Source of the DNA: Chrysomallon squamiferum
Lineage: Eukaryota; Mollusca; Gastropoda; Neomphalida; Peltospiridae
Direction of reading: 5' to 3'
DNA length: 64,000 bases
Assembly: GCA_012295275.1 (NCBI GenBank)
Contig: CM022670.1
Coordinates: 6,220,161 to 6,284,160, forward strand
The notes under the pieces were generated by a model. It worked only from the letters and a program-made list of their open reading frames with translations, had not been told where the DNA came from and searched no databases. The translations under genes and the position numbers were made by a program. Below are positions 1-12,451 of the stretch, piece after piece (the first letter of the stretch is position 1; every line of letters starts with the position of its first letter).

Positions 1-769
1 TTTCTAGCCAGAGAGGACAAACTTGGTACAGATTGCTAGAGGAATTCTAACTGGCCACAAGATCGCTATAGATTTCACTCTGTGACTATATTTTTACTTG
101 ACAGGAATTTTACATTCATACAATTTTAACCATTTTTTTTTTTTTTTTTTTAAATTAAAAAAAAATATTTTTATTTCGGTTTAACAACTTAATTTCTTAT
201 TATAGGCATGGTACGAACAATGTACTACAAGTAATACAGGAACCAACCGCTGTATATAATACGAAAACCAAAGTTAGTATTTTTGATTTTTTAAAATTTT
301 ATTATTATTATTATTATTATTAAAAAAAAAAAAAAAAAAAATTAATTAGTTTGTGTTTTTGTGTGTGTGAGTGAGTGTGTGTGCGTGTGTGTAACATTCT
401 ATATATAAATAATACAATTAATCTTTCACCGTCTACAGGCAATTTTCTTCAATCACGCAAAAAAAAAAAAAAAAAAAAAACCCTCAACGTTTTCTGAATA
501 ACTAACAATCTTCTTTACTCACGTTCTTATGATAATTTTAACATTTTATATACGTATATATTGTTGTGTATTTCGCTCGCTCTCACTCTCCTATAACTAA
601 CACAACTTACCTGACTTACATCGTCACAATGTAACATTTTCAAATAAAACCTCTTACAGCGGTAAACACAAACAATTTCACACAATACAACATTAACTGC
701 ACCTTATTTCTGTTGAAGTATGTGATATACGATCTAAAAATATCTTATGAATGACATCAAACAATTAAA

Positions 770-777
770 TGACGTCA
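770..777. promoter_or_regulatory. Palindromic CRE-type site TGACGTCA
   Basis: A full 8-bp palindrome matching the CREB/ATF consensus is seen. Three more full copies lie at 6864-6871, 17806-17813 and 37835-37842. Function is only inferred from the motif, and no gene start is recognisable next to it. Confidence 0.25.
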
Positions 778-846
778 CCTAATTTAAACAGATCTTAAGA
801 ACCTTTGACTATTCTTTTCCACACTCTCCAAATGTAAGTGTCTATA

Positions 847-877
<31 letters not shown>

Positions 878-1382
878 TTATTATTTATTACTGTTTTCAT
901 ATTGTACACAGACAGTAATATATATATATATATATATATATGTACATAATGCTATGAATTATTCATCGAATTTAAATTTAGTTCATTATGGGGATACAGA
1001 GAGACAGACATCCTATTAAAATATTCATATATTGTGTCTGTTTGTATTTATGTATCAAGTAAACTGTTTATTTATCTGTGTATGCATGTATGCCTACATG
1101 TGTCTGTATGTCTGTGTGTACAATATAAAAACAATTATAAATAATAATAAATCCATGTTTTACGGAATTAAGAGAAATAAAAAATTCATTTAGCAAAACA
1201 TATATAATAATACATCTCGTATATAATAATAATAAATGACAGTATGCTTAATAATATTTTAAATCAAAAGAAGAGAGAACAATTTTTAAAATTTTGATCG
1301 AAATTTCGTAAAAATGTTTTAGAAATAAATGACTAATTTCTTTTAAACAAATTTACATATATTATTGTTATTTCTGTTTATG

Positions 1383-1458
<76 letters not shown>
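1383..1458. repeat. (AAT)n-(ATT)n palindromic microsatellite
   Basis: About twelve AAT units run directly into about thirteen ATT units, so the two halves are reverse complements meeting near 1417. This could fold as a cruciform in DNA or a hairpin in RNA. Smaller versions of the same switch occur near 6380-6450 and 44139-44215. Confidence 0.9.
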
Positions 1459-1460
<2 letters not shown>

Positions 1461-1497
1461 TAATTTATTTATTATTAGTTTATTACTATCATCATTC

Positions 1498-1531
<34 letters not shown>

Positions 1532-1855
1532 GAGTTGATGGTTATACAATCGGTCATACACACATATAATTATGTGTAAACAGATAATTGGTGACGATGA
1601 TTTAAAAACAACAACACTAACAGCAACAACTAAAAACAATAACTACGATAGAAGAAATTAAATGAAAAAAAAAAAAAAAAAAAAAATAATAAACATAGCA
1701 ATATGTATTTCTGAAAGTCTAGCACAGATCAGAATTTTTTATTTGAAATTATGCAGCCGAATTTGGGATAAAAAACTAGCAAAAGAATGTTCAGTCATAA
1801 TCAAAAATAAATAAGAAATTAACAAAATACCAACAACAACAACAACAATAGTATT

Positions 1856-1890
<35 letters not shown>

Positions 1891-1938
1891 TAATAATGAT
1901 GATATAATAATAATGATGATAATATAATAATAATGATG

Positions 1939-1989
<51 letters not shown>

Positions 1990-2399
1990 GCAAAAATTAA
2001 TAAATTTTAAAAGAAATTAGTCATTTTTTGTTTACATTTATTTCAAAATCATTTCTATACGAAATTCAGGGCAAAAATTTAATATTGTTCTCTTCTGTTT
2101 TTATTTAAAATGTTATTATTTATTCTTGTTATCTATTATTATTATGTCTAAGATATCTATCTATATATATATATATATGTACATAAATACATATATAGAT
2201 AAAACATAAAATATAAAATACATACCTTCATATGTGTTTATGTGTATGTATATATATTTACATATACACATACGAAGATAAAATATAACATATAAAATAC
2301 ATATATGCAGACACAAACAAAAACGTGTATGAATATTTTAACAGAATGTCTGTCTGTCTGTATACCCATATTGTACTATATTTAAATCTTATAAATAAT

Positions 2400-2840
2400 T
2401 CACAACGTGATATTTTTCTACGCTGACTCCGAAATGGATGTTAGTGTATTTTTATGGCGGCTATTAACAGTATCGGGACAGATGTTTCAGAAAAGAAACT
2501 CGTCGAAAAGTTACCAATTAGCTTAATGACGGGTTGTTTCACTAACACTCCCAGCGCCGAGATTTCGTGACGGTGTTATCCCGTCTCGAGAGGGGTACAA
2601 ATTACAGGGTGGGCCGGACAGCAGTTAAACAGTCTTTGTTGCTAGTTTGTAAAGAAAGAAATGATGTTTGAGAATTGAATAATGTTTAGTGTAGTTAACT
2701 GAGGCTAATAGGAGGTTGTGTCTGTGATCATACAGTTCATACACTCATCACAGACAGCAAAACAAGTCAAAGATGTGTCTTGAGTCCCTGGACGGTTGTC
2801 TGAAATGTCCGTCAGTCTGTCAGTTTGTAAGTTAATCTAT
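2400..2840. other. Unique GC-richer island, no gene recognised
   Basis: This block lacks simple repeats and is richer in G+C and CpG than its surroundings, notably at 2520-2640. No reading frame of useful length is seen. It could be a cis-regulatory element or a non-coding exon, but nothing in the sequence decides this. Confidence 0.35.
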
Positions 2841-5663
2841 TCTTAATTCATTCCATCATCCAGTCCTTCTCGAATTCGTTTTGCACAAAAACTTCCTTGT
2901 ACTGACCCACTCACTCATTTACTCTTCTTTCATTCAGTCGCTCTTTCTTTCATTCACTCGCTCTTTCATTCATTCCCTTATTATGGCTGAATTATTAATG
3001 ACAGTGACAATGACTTTATTCTCATAAACTGTAGGATTACAGTACAGAGAAGATTACAAATGTATAACAACAAAATTAAAATCAAAATGCATCTGCACGG
3101 AAGTTTAACGTGGAGGACATAGTCTCTCACGTACAGTTCTTATTAACAAACATAATTCTTTTTATATAAACATATTTTTGCTATTAAAACCCATTATTAT
3201 TGAAAATATTTTTGGCTGACTCATATATTTATTGATATGTCTTTTCTCGCATTTAATAATATAGGATAATACATTCAAATATATAGTGATACTCATCTTC
3301 AATTTTGCCAAGATTACAAATTCAGCATTTTCTATTTTCTCTTTGAATATTAAAACTATCGTCCAGTTTCAATAGGAAGGTTAACATTAGGGCTTTAAAA
3401 TTTACACAAGACATTGACATTCTTTTGAGACAGTACAGTAAGATAATTTTCTAATTTCAATTCATTTTAAAAAAAAAAAAAATTATTATTAAATATCTTA
3501 GGAGTGATTTCGGTTTTATTTTTCCATATTTTATTCACTCATACGCATATTCAGTCACTCGCTCACTGAAACTCACACTCCAAGACCCTCACCAAGCCAT
3601 ACACTGACTCACTGACTGATTTACTCACTCACTCGTTCACTCACATTCTAAGACATTTACATATTGACTCACTCAAGACTACACAAACACAACAACCACT
3701 TACTGATACAGTGCAATGTCAGTAACTTTGTGATACAACGTCGTAACCTTTGTGTTGAAACAACCACACCGAGAACTGAAAACAACAAAAAACACCACCA
3801 CGATGTAACCATGGGAGGATCCAGCAGTTCTGAAAAGAGAGGCCATTGTTTTGAATATAACATGCATTAGTCTAAGAAATAAAAAGATCGTTAAGGGATA
3901 GCGTAGGTCTCTTTTTTCTTAGGTCCCGCGCCTCGCTCAGTCACTACACAAAACAATGCGTGTTTGTACAGGAGAGATCGAAACAGTCACAGTAAAATAC
4001 CGCTAGCCTAACTGTTAATTAAAAATGAGAGCCAGATGTAACTAAATAACGGTACGTTATACCACGATTAAAAAGAGAAAATACGTGAATGTTTTGTAGA
4101 CCTTTTCATTTTTAAAACATTTTAACATAACCTGACAGTGTTTTATACAAACAGTATCCGTAAAATATTTTATTTGTTTAAAAAAAAAAAAAAAAAATAA
4201 ATAACATATAGTATATCCCATGTCCTCACACACACCATCACACAGATGTTTTATATTAGAGATGTACAGTTTATAATTATGGTTATTATTATTAAAAATT
4301 AATTTTTATATAGCTGAGATTAAATTACGTTGTTATTTATTTATTTATTTTATTTGTTTATACATTAAAATTTATATAAAGATTCAAAACTGATATGAAA
4401 ATTAATATTTCATTAAAATAAGATATATCAGAATCTTTAAAACTATGTTTATGGAAATAATATAATCAAGAAATTAATAGTAATACTTAATCAAATTCAT
4501 TCATAATGTTTTTATTAGTCTATAAATCTATAATCTATAAATCATATGCAAATAATAACCTGAACAAAGATTGGGTAAAAACCGACAAAAGTTCAGAATC
4601 AATAAAATAAAAATAATAAAAAAAACAACGACAAAAAAACAAATAATAAAGAAGAATAAGATATAATAAATAAAAATTTGTCCTGTTTTATTTTATTTGA
4701 AAGATGAGGTGGAAACGTTTCAGATTTTATTTTGTTGTAACTACTAAATAAAATTTCATTAATATGTAATAAATCAACGTAAAACCTAAGTGGACAAAGA
4801 AAAATTATTTACATAACAATATTCGTTATTTTGTTGTTTTGTTATTATTATTATTATTATTATAATATATATATAAATGAGAAATGCAGTTAAATAATAA
4901 TAATAATAATAAATAATGTATAATAATTCATTGATTAAAAAGAAAATAACAATTTAACAAACAGATGAACGATAAATTGAACGAACAAATAAACAAACAA
5001 ATAAATAAATATATAAATAAATAAATAAAAATAAATAAATAAATAAATGATAAAAAAATTAAATCTTTACGGATAAAACCTTTTTCCAAATATTTAAAAA
5101 ACAAACAGTAAGACATTAATATTTTAAAATGCACAACAACTATTACAATATAAACATGAAAAAAGATGAAAATGATTTTTCAAAATATTTATTCAAAATT
5201 CTAGCCTTGTCAATCTACAATGGCACAATCATATGATATCGAATATCTGGAGTATTGCACAAAAATTATATTTCATTTTAACACAGTGAAGAAAAAATAC
5301 ATTGAACGCTTGTTTTGAATACAGGTAAAAATAACAACAACCATTAAATAATAAAAAATAAAATATATTAATATTACTTATATTTCTATATTATAAATAA
5401 TAGAACATTTGCATGCCTTAGTGTGTGTTTTATTTAAACAAATAAATGGAAACTAGTAAAACGAGTTCATTATTATGACTTATTTATTTTTCTGATTACA
5501 TATTCACTAAATTTTGTGTTTGTGTGTGTATGTGTGTGTGTGTGTGTGTGTTTCTAGATGTGCATTTAAATAAATAAATAATATTATATATTAATATTAC
5601 TCATTTATCTTTCAGATACATATTATATATATAACATTATGTGTCTATTCATGTGTACACGTG

Positions 5664-5708
<45 letters not shown>

Positions 5709-6379
5709 TAAATAATAATAATAATAATATAAATCATGATTTTGAAGAAGATGATAATAATAATAGTAATTAAATAATTATATTTCTTTTGATCTGAACG
5801 TAGGTAGAAATCTATAGATATATGTTTTCAGATGAGTAGATTGCAGTGTAAAATTACTATATTTAATCCATAAAGCAATAAATCCATAACTTATCGATTT
5901 TGATCATTATATCAAAAAGAAATTGAAATAAATTATTATTACGGTTATATGAGAAAAAAATAATTCATTTTGTTTTTCACTTCAAAACGATAAAATGTGA
6001 CCTCTAAAATTAACACTTTAACTGCAAAACGTTCTTATTTTATTATTTCTAATGTTAAAAAAACTTTATTTTGTTAGAAGTAAATATTATAGATATTTTT
6101 AGCAAGCTGATTTCGTAAGTTTAAAATATCGGCATAAATGTGACTTATTGTAACGGTTTCATAAATATCAGTTACATTCATCACTTTATATCAAAGAAGG
6201 ATTACTTAAATTATAATCTTTATTAGGGTACGAATTTATTTATGTATTAATTTTTTTTTTTTTTTTTTTTAATAAGGAAAGTTACTAAATTTGTATGTTA
6301 TTAAATTATTATTATTGTTGTTGTTGTTGATGATGCTTTTGCTGCTTTGCTTCTGTGTTAGTGTCATTATTGCTACTGC

Positions 6380-6433
<54 letters not shown>

Positions 6434-7287
6434 TAATAATATTATTATTACATAAGAAATATTTTCTGCTTTTACTATTTATGACGATTTTATATTAGAA
6501 TGAACAAAACACTTTTGTATAAAATTAAATGCAAAATCCTTATAAATGTATTTGTATATAAAATTAAATTAAATACTTAAAAAAAAAACCCCACATAAAT
6601 ATATGCATTCAATGTAATAATTTGAACTGTATAACAAAATTTAAATTCAAAATAATTATTATGCATAAAGTATAAATCTGATTCAAAATAAATAAAAACA
6701 AAGTGAAAATTCACGAATAACTAAACAAAGGAACCTATAATAAATAGATAAATAAATAAACAAATAAATAAATAAATACATGAACACACATTTTTTTTTT
6801 TTTTTTTACAAAATCAACAAAGAAAATTCTCACATACTCACGCTGTATATACATAAACATTTATGACGTCAGATCATTGTTTTTGTTCGTAATAGATCGA
6901 GTTTGAAACAAACAAACAAAAAAAAAAAAAAAAAAAAAAAATAAAAAATAAAAATCCGCGGTAAAACAACATCCACTAATTCCCGCCATCGAGACAGATG
7001 ACAGTCATTTTATTTTTAAAACGTTTCTACTTGAGTCACATTTTCCGCGCTTTTTCAGTTATTCCTGAGAAACTGTTTATTTATCTTTATCGTTTCTCCT
7101 ATCTAATTCACCCAATACGACAACCATGTGTTCGAAATGAAAGTATCTTGGAGTAAAGAGCAGTTCAGAGGACCACACGTTCATGGACCTCACAGGACAC
7201 ATCCATAAACAATATGTCACTTTTATGTCATATCCACGAATCATGTTACACGAACTTGAACCCTATGACACATATACGAGCTACAAG

Positions 7288-7310
<23 letters not shown>
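2841..7310. other. Gene-free repeat-rich segment
   Basis: Nothing coding is supported here. It contains tetranucleotide AAAT runs near 4990-5047 and 6745-6780, a GT run near 5521-5551, AAT runs near 5668-5728 and 6380-6432, poly-A/T tracts and a TA run near 7288-7323. The ~450 bases around 3540-4000 are more mixed in composition, with CACTC-rich low complexity, but show no convincing exon. A full TGACGTCA motif sits at 6864-6871. Confidence 0.65.
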
Positions 7311-7319
<9 letters not shown>

Positions 7320-7325
<6 letters not shown>

Positions 7326-7960
7326 TTCAGATTATGTGTGCTACAACAGCTGTATAACATCAGCTGCATTTCAGAGTATTTGCTACATCAGCTGTATTTC
7401 AGATTGTGTGCGCCAAGGCAGCTGTATAATAAATTATTTCAGAGTCATTTTAAAATTTAAATTCACGCTTTATATGTATTCAAATGTCATTGAATAGCTG
7501 TATTTAATATTTTATATGTCATAAAACAGCAGCATTTCAAATGTTTATTGGGTCAAATTATAATGTAATCCACACTTTATACGTATCTTTTCTGTTGTCA
7601 CAGTGTAGCTGTATATCGGATTATGCGACAGAATAGCTGTATGCCCGACTATTAAACCAATACAGCAGACTGTATATGTCACAAATACAGCTGTATAGCA
7701 GATTGTATATTATGTCACCAATACAGCCGTATGCCAGATTGTATGTGTCACCAATACAGCTGAATGTCAGACTGTGTCACTGATACAGCTGTATGCCAGA
7801 TTGTATGTGTCACCGATACAGCTCTGTATGCCAGAGTGTATGTGCCATCAATACAGCTGTATGTCAGACTATGTCACCGATACAGCTGTATGCTAGATTG
7901 CATGTGTCACAATGCAGCTGTATGCCAGTCTGTATGTACCAGTACAGCTGTTTATCTGAT
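7320..7960. repeat. Minisatellite with about eleven CAGCTG E-boxes
   Basis: Degenerate tandem units of roughly 33-45 bp are built from CAGCTGTATGCCAGATTG- and TATGTGTCAC-like blocks. I count eleven exact CAGCTG hexamers, near 7347, 7361, 7389, 7419, 7687 and on to 7945, plus TAGCTG, CAGCCG and CAGCTC variants. Units are most regular at 7640-7960. It lies 0.5-1.2 kb downstream of the POU4 stop codon and may be part of its 3' UTR or 3' flank. The open frames across it encode only a repetitive Cys/Val-rich string and are repeat shadows. Confidence 0.8.
7544..7549 (-). other. Candidate POU4 polyadenylation signal AATAAA
   Basis: The plus strand reads TTTATT, giving AATAAA on the POU4 strand about 0.94 kb past the stop codon. 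It is the first AATAAA I found downstream of POU4; a weaker ATTAAA lies at 8084-8089. If it is used, the 3' UTR would contain both minisatellite arrays. Confidence 0.3.
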
Positions 7961-8159
7961 TATACTGCAGTATATAAATCTCGTGTCCCGATAAGAATAT
8001 TTATCAGAATTCATGTGTCACACTCTATCTGTAAATCAGAATTTCTAAGCCACAGTTCCAGATTTCGTTTGTCGTATATATCCTTTAATATTAACAACTC
8101 AGACGACTTTTGTCACTCACGTATCCGTTATCATTTCAATTGTATATCCGTCATACTGG

Positions 8160-8460
8160 ATGCTAGATGATTCCTGTCGTAAAACACATACACTATACTG
8201 ATGTAATAAAATAATAAGGTAGTTGTAAAATGGATGACGTATGTCACAATAATGTGTAAAACAGACGGTAAATGAAGTGGTTGTAAAAAGTATGTCCTGT
8301 GTCGCAGTTCACTTTGTACAACAGATGACATATGTCGCAGCCCAGATTATGCTGTCAGTTGTAAAACAGATGACACGTATCACACTATACTTTGTAAAAC
8401 ATGACATATGTCAGAACCAAGTTTATGTAGTAAAACAGATGACACGTAATGTGTAAATCA
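8160..8460. repeat. Second minisatellite 3' of POU4 (AAACAGATGACA type)
   Basis: Five to seven degenerate units of about 35-65 bp share the core TTGTAAAACAGATGACA followed by a TATGTCRCA-like block. The units carry repeated CAGATG and CATATG E-box hexamers. The unit differs from the CAGCTG array just beyond it. It begins about 30 bases past the POU4 stop codon, so it is probably transcribed as 3' UTR. Confidence 0.7.
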
Positions 8461-8490
8461 TTCGATACTGTGAACAGGTCTTGCTGACAA

Positions 8491-9825
8491 TCAGTGATGC
8501 ACCATTCCACCGGCCGCTGCCGAAAATTTCATCCTTTTCTGTTTTTGCCTCTGATTACAGAACCACACCCTGACCACGTTTTTCTTTAAGTCGAGTTTTT
8601 CAGCGATTTGTGCTATTTTTTCACCAGAGGGTCTCGGCTGCACGGCGAAGTAAGCTTCCAAGGATCGTTTCTCTGGCGCGGCGATAGAAGTCCGTTTTCG
8701 TTTTTTGTCCCCGTGCGCCATCATCTCTGCGTCTGCTTTCCTGTCCCTGGCCGCCTTCTCCTCCTCCTCGAGCCACGCCTGCAGGATGGGCTTGAGTGCG
8801 ATCATGTTGTTGTGACTGAGAGTGAGGGACTCGAACCTGCAGATCGTGCTCTGGCTGAGGGAACCCACGCCAGGAATCTTCAAGTTGGCCAAAGCTGAGC
8901 CCACGTCAGCCTGTGTAACACCCAGCTTTATTCTCCTCTGCTTGAAGCGCTCAGCAAACGCCTCGAGCTCCCGAGGGTCACAGTCCGTGTCCGGCACTTG
9001 GTGCATTGCCGCGTGGTGGGCGGCGAAGCTAGGGTGATTTCCCATCGTGTTCGGGTGGCTGTACACGGGTGGGTACATCTGATGGGTGTGTCCGTGGCCG
9101 CTGGTCATGTTGTTGTGATTGTCGTTCATGGACATCGTTGTCATGGGTCCAAGAGACATGGGTACGCTACCGGTCAGCTGGTCAAGCATGGAGTCGGATG
9201 GCGCAAACGGTCCACCATGGGCGTGCATGGTCATCTGCTGGCGGGTACTGGCCATCTGATGAGGGGTCAGATCTGGGGTGTGGCCATACAGCCCGTCCGG
9301 CTTCATCAGCTGGGCGGACGGACCCTTGGGTAGGTCCACGGCAGCCAGAGCCTCAGCGCGCGCCAACAAGCCATCGTCCAGAGTCCCGAAGAAGTTACCC
9401 TGCAAGATGAAGTGAAAACGTGTAAGTCAGACAAAAACATAGAAAAATGTGCTTGGCAAAAACATCTATCACCCAGCCTCATCAATAATACGTGCAGACG
9501 CTGGCCGCCAGGTGCGTTCGTCCTTAAATACTCGCGTCACGTTTCCTTTTCGAAGATAAACTAACTTCATAAAATATGAAACATGGCAAATAATGACTAT
9601 TCTCCGGCGGGAACAGAATAGCTAATAAAGGTGATTGAAAAGCCACAGCGCCGACTGGTGACACTTATTAAAACGACGGCTACATACCGACGAGTTGCTC
9701 ATGCACCTGAGGCGGTGGTCCGGGGGGCGGTACGAGGGTGAGTACCGAGAAGGAGGCTGGGCGCAGCCAGGATTCAGGGAGGGAATCAGCCCCACGCCCG
9801 ATTGCTTGACGCTCATCTGCCGCAT
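8491..9825 (-). CDS. POU4: POU class 4 transcription factor (Brn-3/acj6/unc-86)
   Basis: A nuclear DNA-binding factor of the POU4 family, which specifies sensory and other neurons in animals. Two coding exons are seen on the minus strand: 9825..9688 (46 codons) and 9399..8491 (302 codons plus TGA). The intron 9687..9400 has a GTATGT donor and a TTGCAG acceptor, phase 0. The predicted 348 residues hold, in order: an acj6-like RYSPSYR box (27-33); the POU-IV box LLARAEALAAVDL (57-69); a His/Met-rich linker; the POU-specific domain (about 183-260, RELEAFAERFKQRRIKLG); and the POU homeodomain (about 278-337), with recognition-helix VRVWFCNQR at 322-330. The C-terminus KRMKFSAA resembles vertebrate Brn-3. 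The start is chosen at ATG 9825 because MRQMSVKQ aligns with the vertebrate MSMNSKQ start; ATG 9816 is equally possible. Both have a pyrimidine at -3. The frame stays open upstream to 9978 without an ATG. Confidence 0.97.
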
Positions 9826-9978
9826 ACACCGACTGAAAGTCGACTGACTGGCCGAGCTAGCAGACGACACTTGAAGTGAAGCAGCAGATATCGACTTGAG
9901 TGGTTGATCGTACTTTACGGGGAAAATGCCGCCGCCCAGCAAGAACGGAATATTGTCTGCATTGTACTCATTTGAATA
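9826..9978 (-). other. Open 5' extension or 5' UTR of POU4 exon 1
   Basis: The exon 1 frame is open from the stop ending at 9979 down to 9825 but contains no ATG, only a TTG near 9942. It is therefore read as 5' UTR. A TTTCAG lies just before the first ATG and could serve as an acceptor for an upstream leader exon. CACGTG and CACCTG E-box hexamers occur at about 9985-10012. Confidence 0.5.
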
Positions 9979-9999
9979 TCACCGCACCTGTTCCGTACA

Positions 10000-10770
10000 C
10001 GCTGGTCACGTGGTCGTTACAGCACGCATGCTCAACAAGAAGAAGAAGATGAAGAAGGAAGAAAAAAAAAAAAAAAAAATTAAGAATGATAAACAGAAAA
10101 ATTTTATTAGGGAAATTAGGACTGAATAGATGTTAAAATGATTGAACAGATCAATTGACAGAAACGTACAGGGTATTTTCTCTCTTGATTGTGTTTAAAT
10201 ATTTGATGACCGCTGGAGAGATAAGCTCGCTAGCTTACGATGGAGGGTTGTATAACAGTAAAACGAACTGGCGTGATGGACGGTAGACATGGCGTTCAGG
10301 TTATGATTAATTAATGTGTGAACGCTGTGAGTATGAATGAAAAAGATGAATGGCTAAATTAGAAAGTTTATTTCTCAGTGAGCGAAACTGTCTAATCATT
10401 AACAGCTTCGAGCAGGCGACGAAGTAAAATTAAAATTTAAAAAATTCCTTTTTCTTAATTTACCCTGAAAATATTTTAAATTAATTTCATTTTTGTTTTT
10501 AAATTATTTATCCTAATTATAAAGCAACACTGTTGCTGCTGCTACTACTACTACTACTACTGCTACTGCTACTACTACTACTACTACTACTATTACTACC
10601 ACAACTACTACTACTACTACTGATGATGATGATAATGTTAACAGGAGAAGAAAAAATCGAAGAAGAAAATAAAAAGAGTAGAGAATAAACAAAGAAAAAC
10701 AAATCAATACCAAATAAATTTGAAATGAAACAAAAATTTAAAGTTCAGTAGTAGTAGTAGTAGCAGCAGC

Positions 10771-10824
<54 letters not shown>

Positions 10825-11570
10825 TAATAATAATAACAAGCAGAAGAAGAAGAAGAAGAAGAAGAAGAAGAAGAAATCACTAACAAAACTAAATGTTGTG
10901 ACGAATGGTAAAATTTCTAAAATATTCTTTGTTCTGTTTATATATTCACAAATATGCAATCAGTCTGAGAAATAATAATGATAATAATAATAATAATAAT
11001 AACAATAATAATAATAATAATAACAACAACAACAACAATAACAATGATAACAACTGCTAGTACTGATGTAACAGTAACAAAGAATATCATGTATACATGC
11101 ATATATAAATTAGAGAAGGAAAGAATGAAGCATTTTCTTTAATTATATTTTAAAATATTAATTATTGCTTGTTGTAAGACTGAATAGTAATAAAGAAGAT
11201 TATTTTATAAATTGCAATGTAAACATTTGACAGATGAAATTAATTAAACAATTTGTCAGATTAAAACATTTGTTGTTGCTAATATTGCAGATGGTTCGTT
11301 ATTTAAATGTAAATAGATATAACAGTGAAGCTGTCACTGACAATCAGTTTATAAAGAACTCTGCAGGCAAGACTACACGAAATCTTATTTATAGGATTTT
11401 AAATAAAGAATATGGTTAGTGACATCCTATCATTATCTTATCAGGGGAGTGAACTGTGACTAAGATTTAATCCGGTAATAACAGCAGCGGTGCACGTCAT
11501 TAAAAACCAGTGTAGTGACCTTTGTTGCAGCGTTGAAGCCTAAACACCGCTAGATTAATCCGCGCTTCAG
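10000..11570. other. POU4 upstream flank with microsatellites
   Basis: No coding exon is supported. TAC/ACT runs lie near 10540-10620, AGT/AGC at 10746-10770, AAT at 10771-10835, GAA at 10843-10873 and AAT/AAC at 10974-11045. The 11420-11570 part is unique and more balanced in composition, and could hold regulatory sites. Reading frames here are poly-Val, poly-Ser or poly-Leu repeat shadows. Confidence 0.6.
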
Positions 11571-11573
11571 TGT

Positions 11574-12239
11574 AATCCTTTCATCAGAAATAATGTTGGT
11601 TGTTAGTATAGAAACAATGTTAAAATGACATGCTAACTAAAAATAGAATAATTATGTTTGTTTTTAACTGTTGTAATTATTTTAGATCTTGAAGAAAAAT
11701 GGGAAAAACATAAAATAAATTAATAATAAAATAAACAGAAAATTATAACAGGAAGAGAATGATGGAAAGAGGGGAAGTGACAGAGAAAGAGAGGGAAAAA
11801 ATATGACAGACACACAGTCTGATAGACAGACGAACAGAATAATGGCAACAGAGAGAAAGAGAAAATGAGAGATAACAACAATTATTTATCATTGTTTATT
11901 TATTCAAAAAATTGAAGTTATTAATATAAATAATGTTTACTTTTACTTAAACTGCACTAAAATATGAAAAGTCGCGCACACACACAAACTCCAAAACAAC
12001 AGTGCATTACTAGATAAATAAAATTCAGTAATTTGATATCTTTATTTTTGAAAATATTTTTTTTGTTTACACGCTGACAACGTTTATGTATGGTATGTGA
12101 AGAATTGCAGGAATTTTGCTTCAAGATCTAAAATAATTACAATAGTTAAAAACAAACATAATTAATCTATTTTTAGTTAGCATGTCATTTTAACATTGTT
12201 TCTATACTAACAACCAACATTATTTCTGATGAAAGGATT
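11574..12239. mobile_element. Long inverted-repeat element (127-bp arms)
   Basis: Bases 11574-11700 are the reverse complement of 12113-12239 with about three mismatches. The outer 74 bp (11574-11647 against 12166-12239) pair perfectly. The arms begin AATCCTTTCATCAGAAAT and flank a 412-bp spacer with no reading frame. This is the architecture of a foldback or miniature inverted-repeat element. I see no clear target-site duplication beside the arms, so a simple inverted duplication remains possible. If transcribed, the arms would form a long double-stranded RNA. Confidence 0.8.
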
Positions 12240-12419
12240 CTGGTTCATTCTTCTTCTAAACAAAGATCTCAAAATTTTTATTTTCGTTTTTTGTTATTTC
12301 ACGTCGTTCTGAATTTTCTTTTGTTTCGAGTAAAGAAACTATTTAATAGTTTCTAGAACAACGAGTTGAATTAATCTGTTAAATGAACATTTACAGTTTA
12401 TTAATTAATTAAACTATTC

Positions 12420-12451
<32 letters not shown>

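Larger units (their letters stand above)
1..2400. other. Gene-free AT-rich segment with simple repeats
   Basis: No convincing reading frame is seen on either strand. The stretch holds ATT runs near 299-322, poly-A/T tracts near 132-150, 322-340 and 459-480, TA runs near 859-877 and 919-941, a TTG run at 1498-1530 and interrupted TAA runs at 1853-1990. The apparent open frame over the TAA/TGA-rich run is poly-Leu/Ile low complexity and is a repeat shadow. Confidence 0.75.

Noticed and set aside
7764-8170. Two overlapping plus-strand Cys-rich frames that resemble a secreted repeat protein
   Set aside because: They are translations of the CAGCTG minisatellite in different frames, with no signal peptide and no consistent frame across units.
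8608-9410. Plus-strand frames of 71-113 codons opposite POU4
   Set aside because: They are antisense shadows of a GC-rich, strongly conserved exon; the minus-strand protein is certain.
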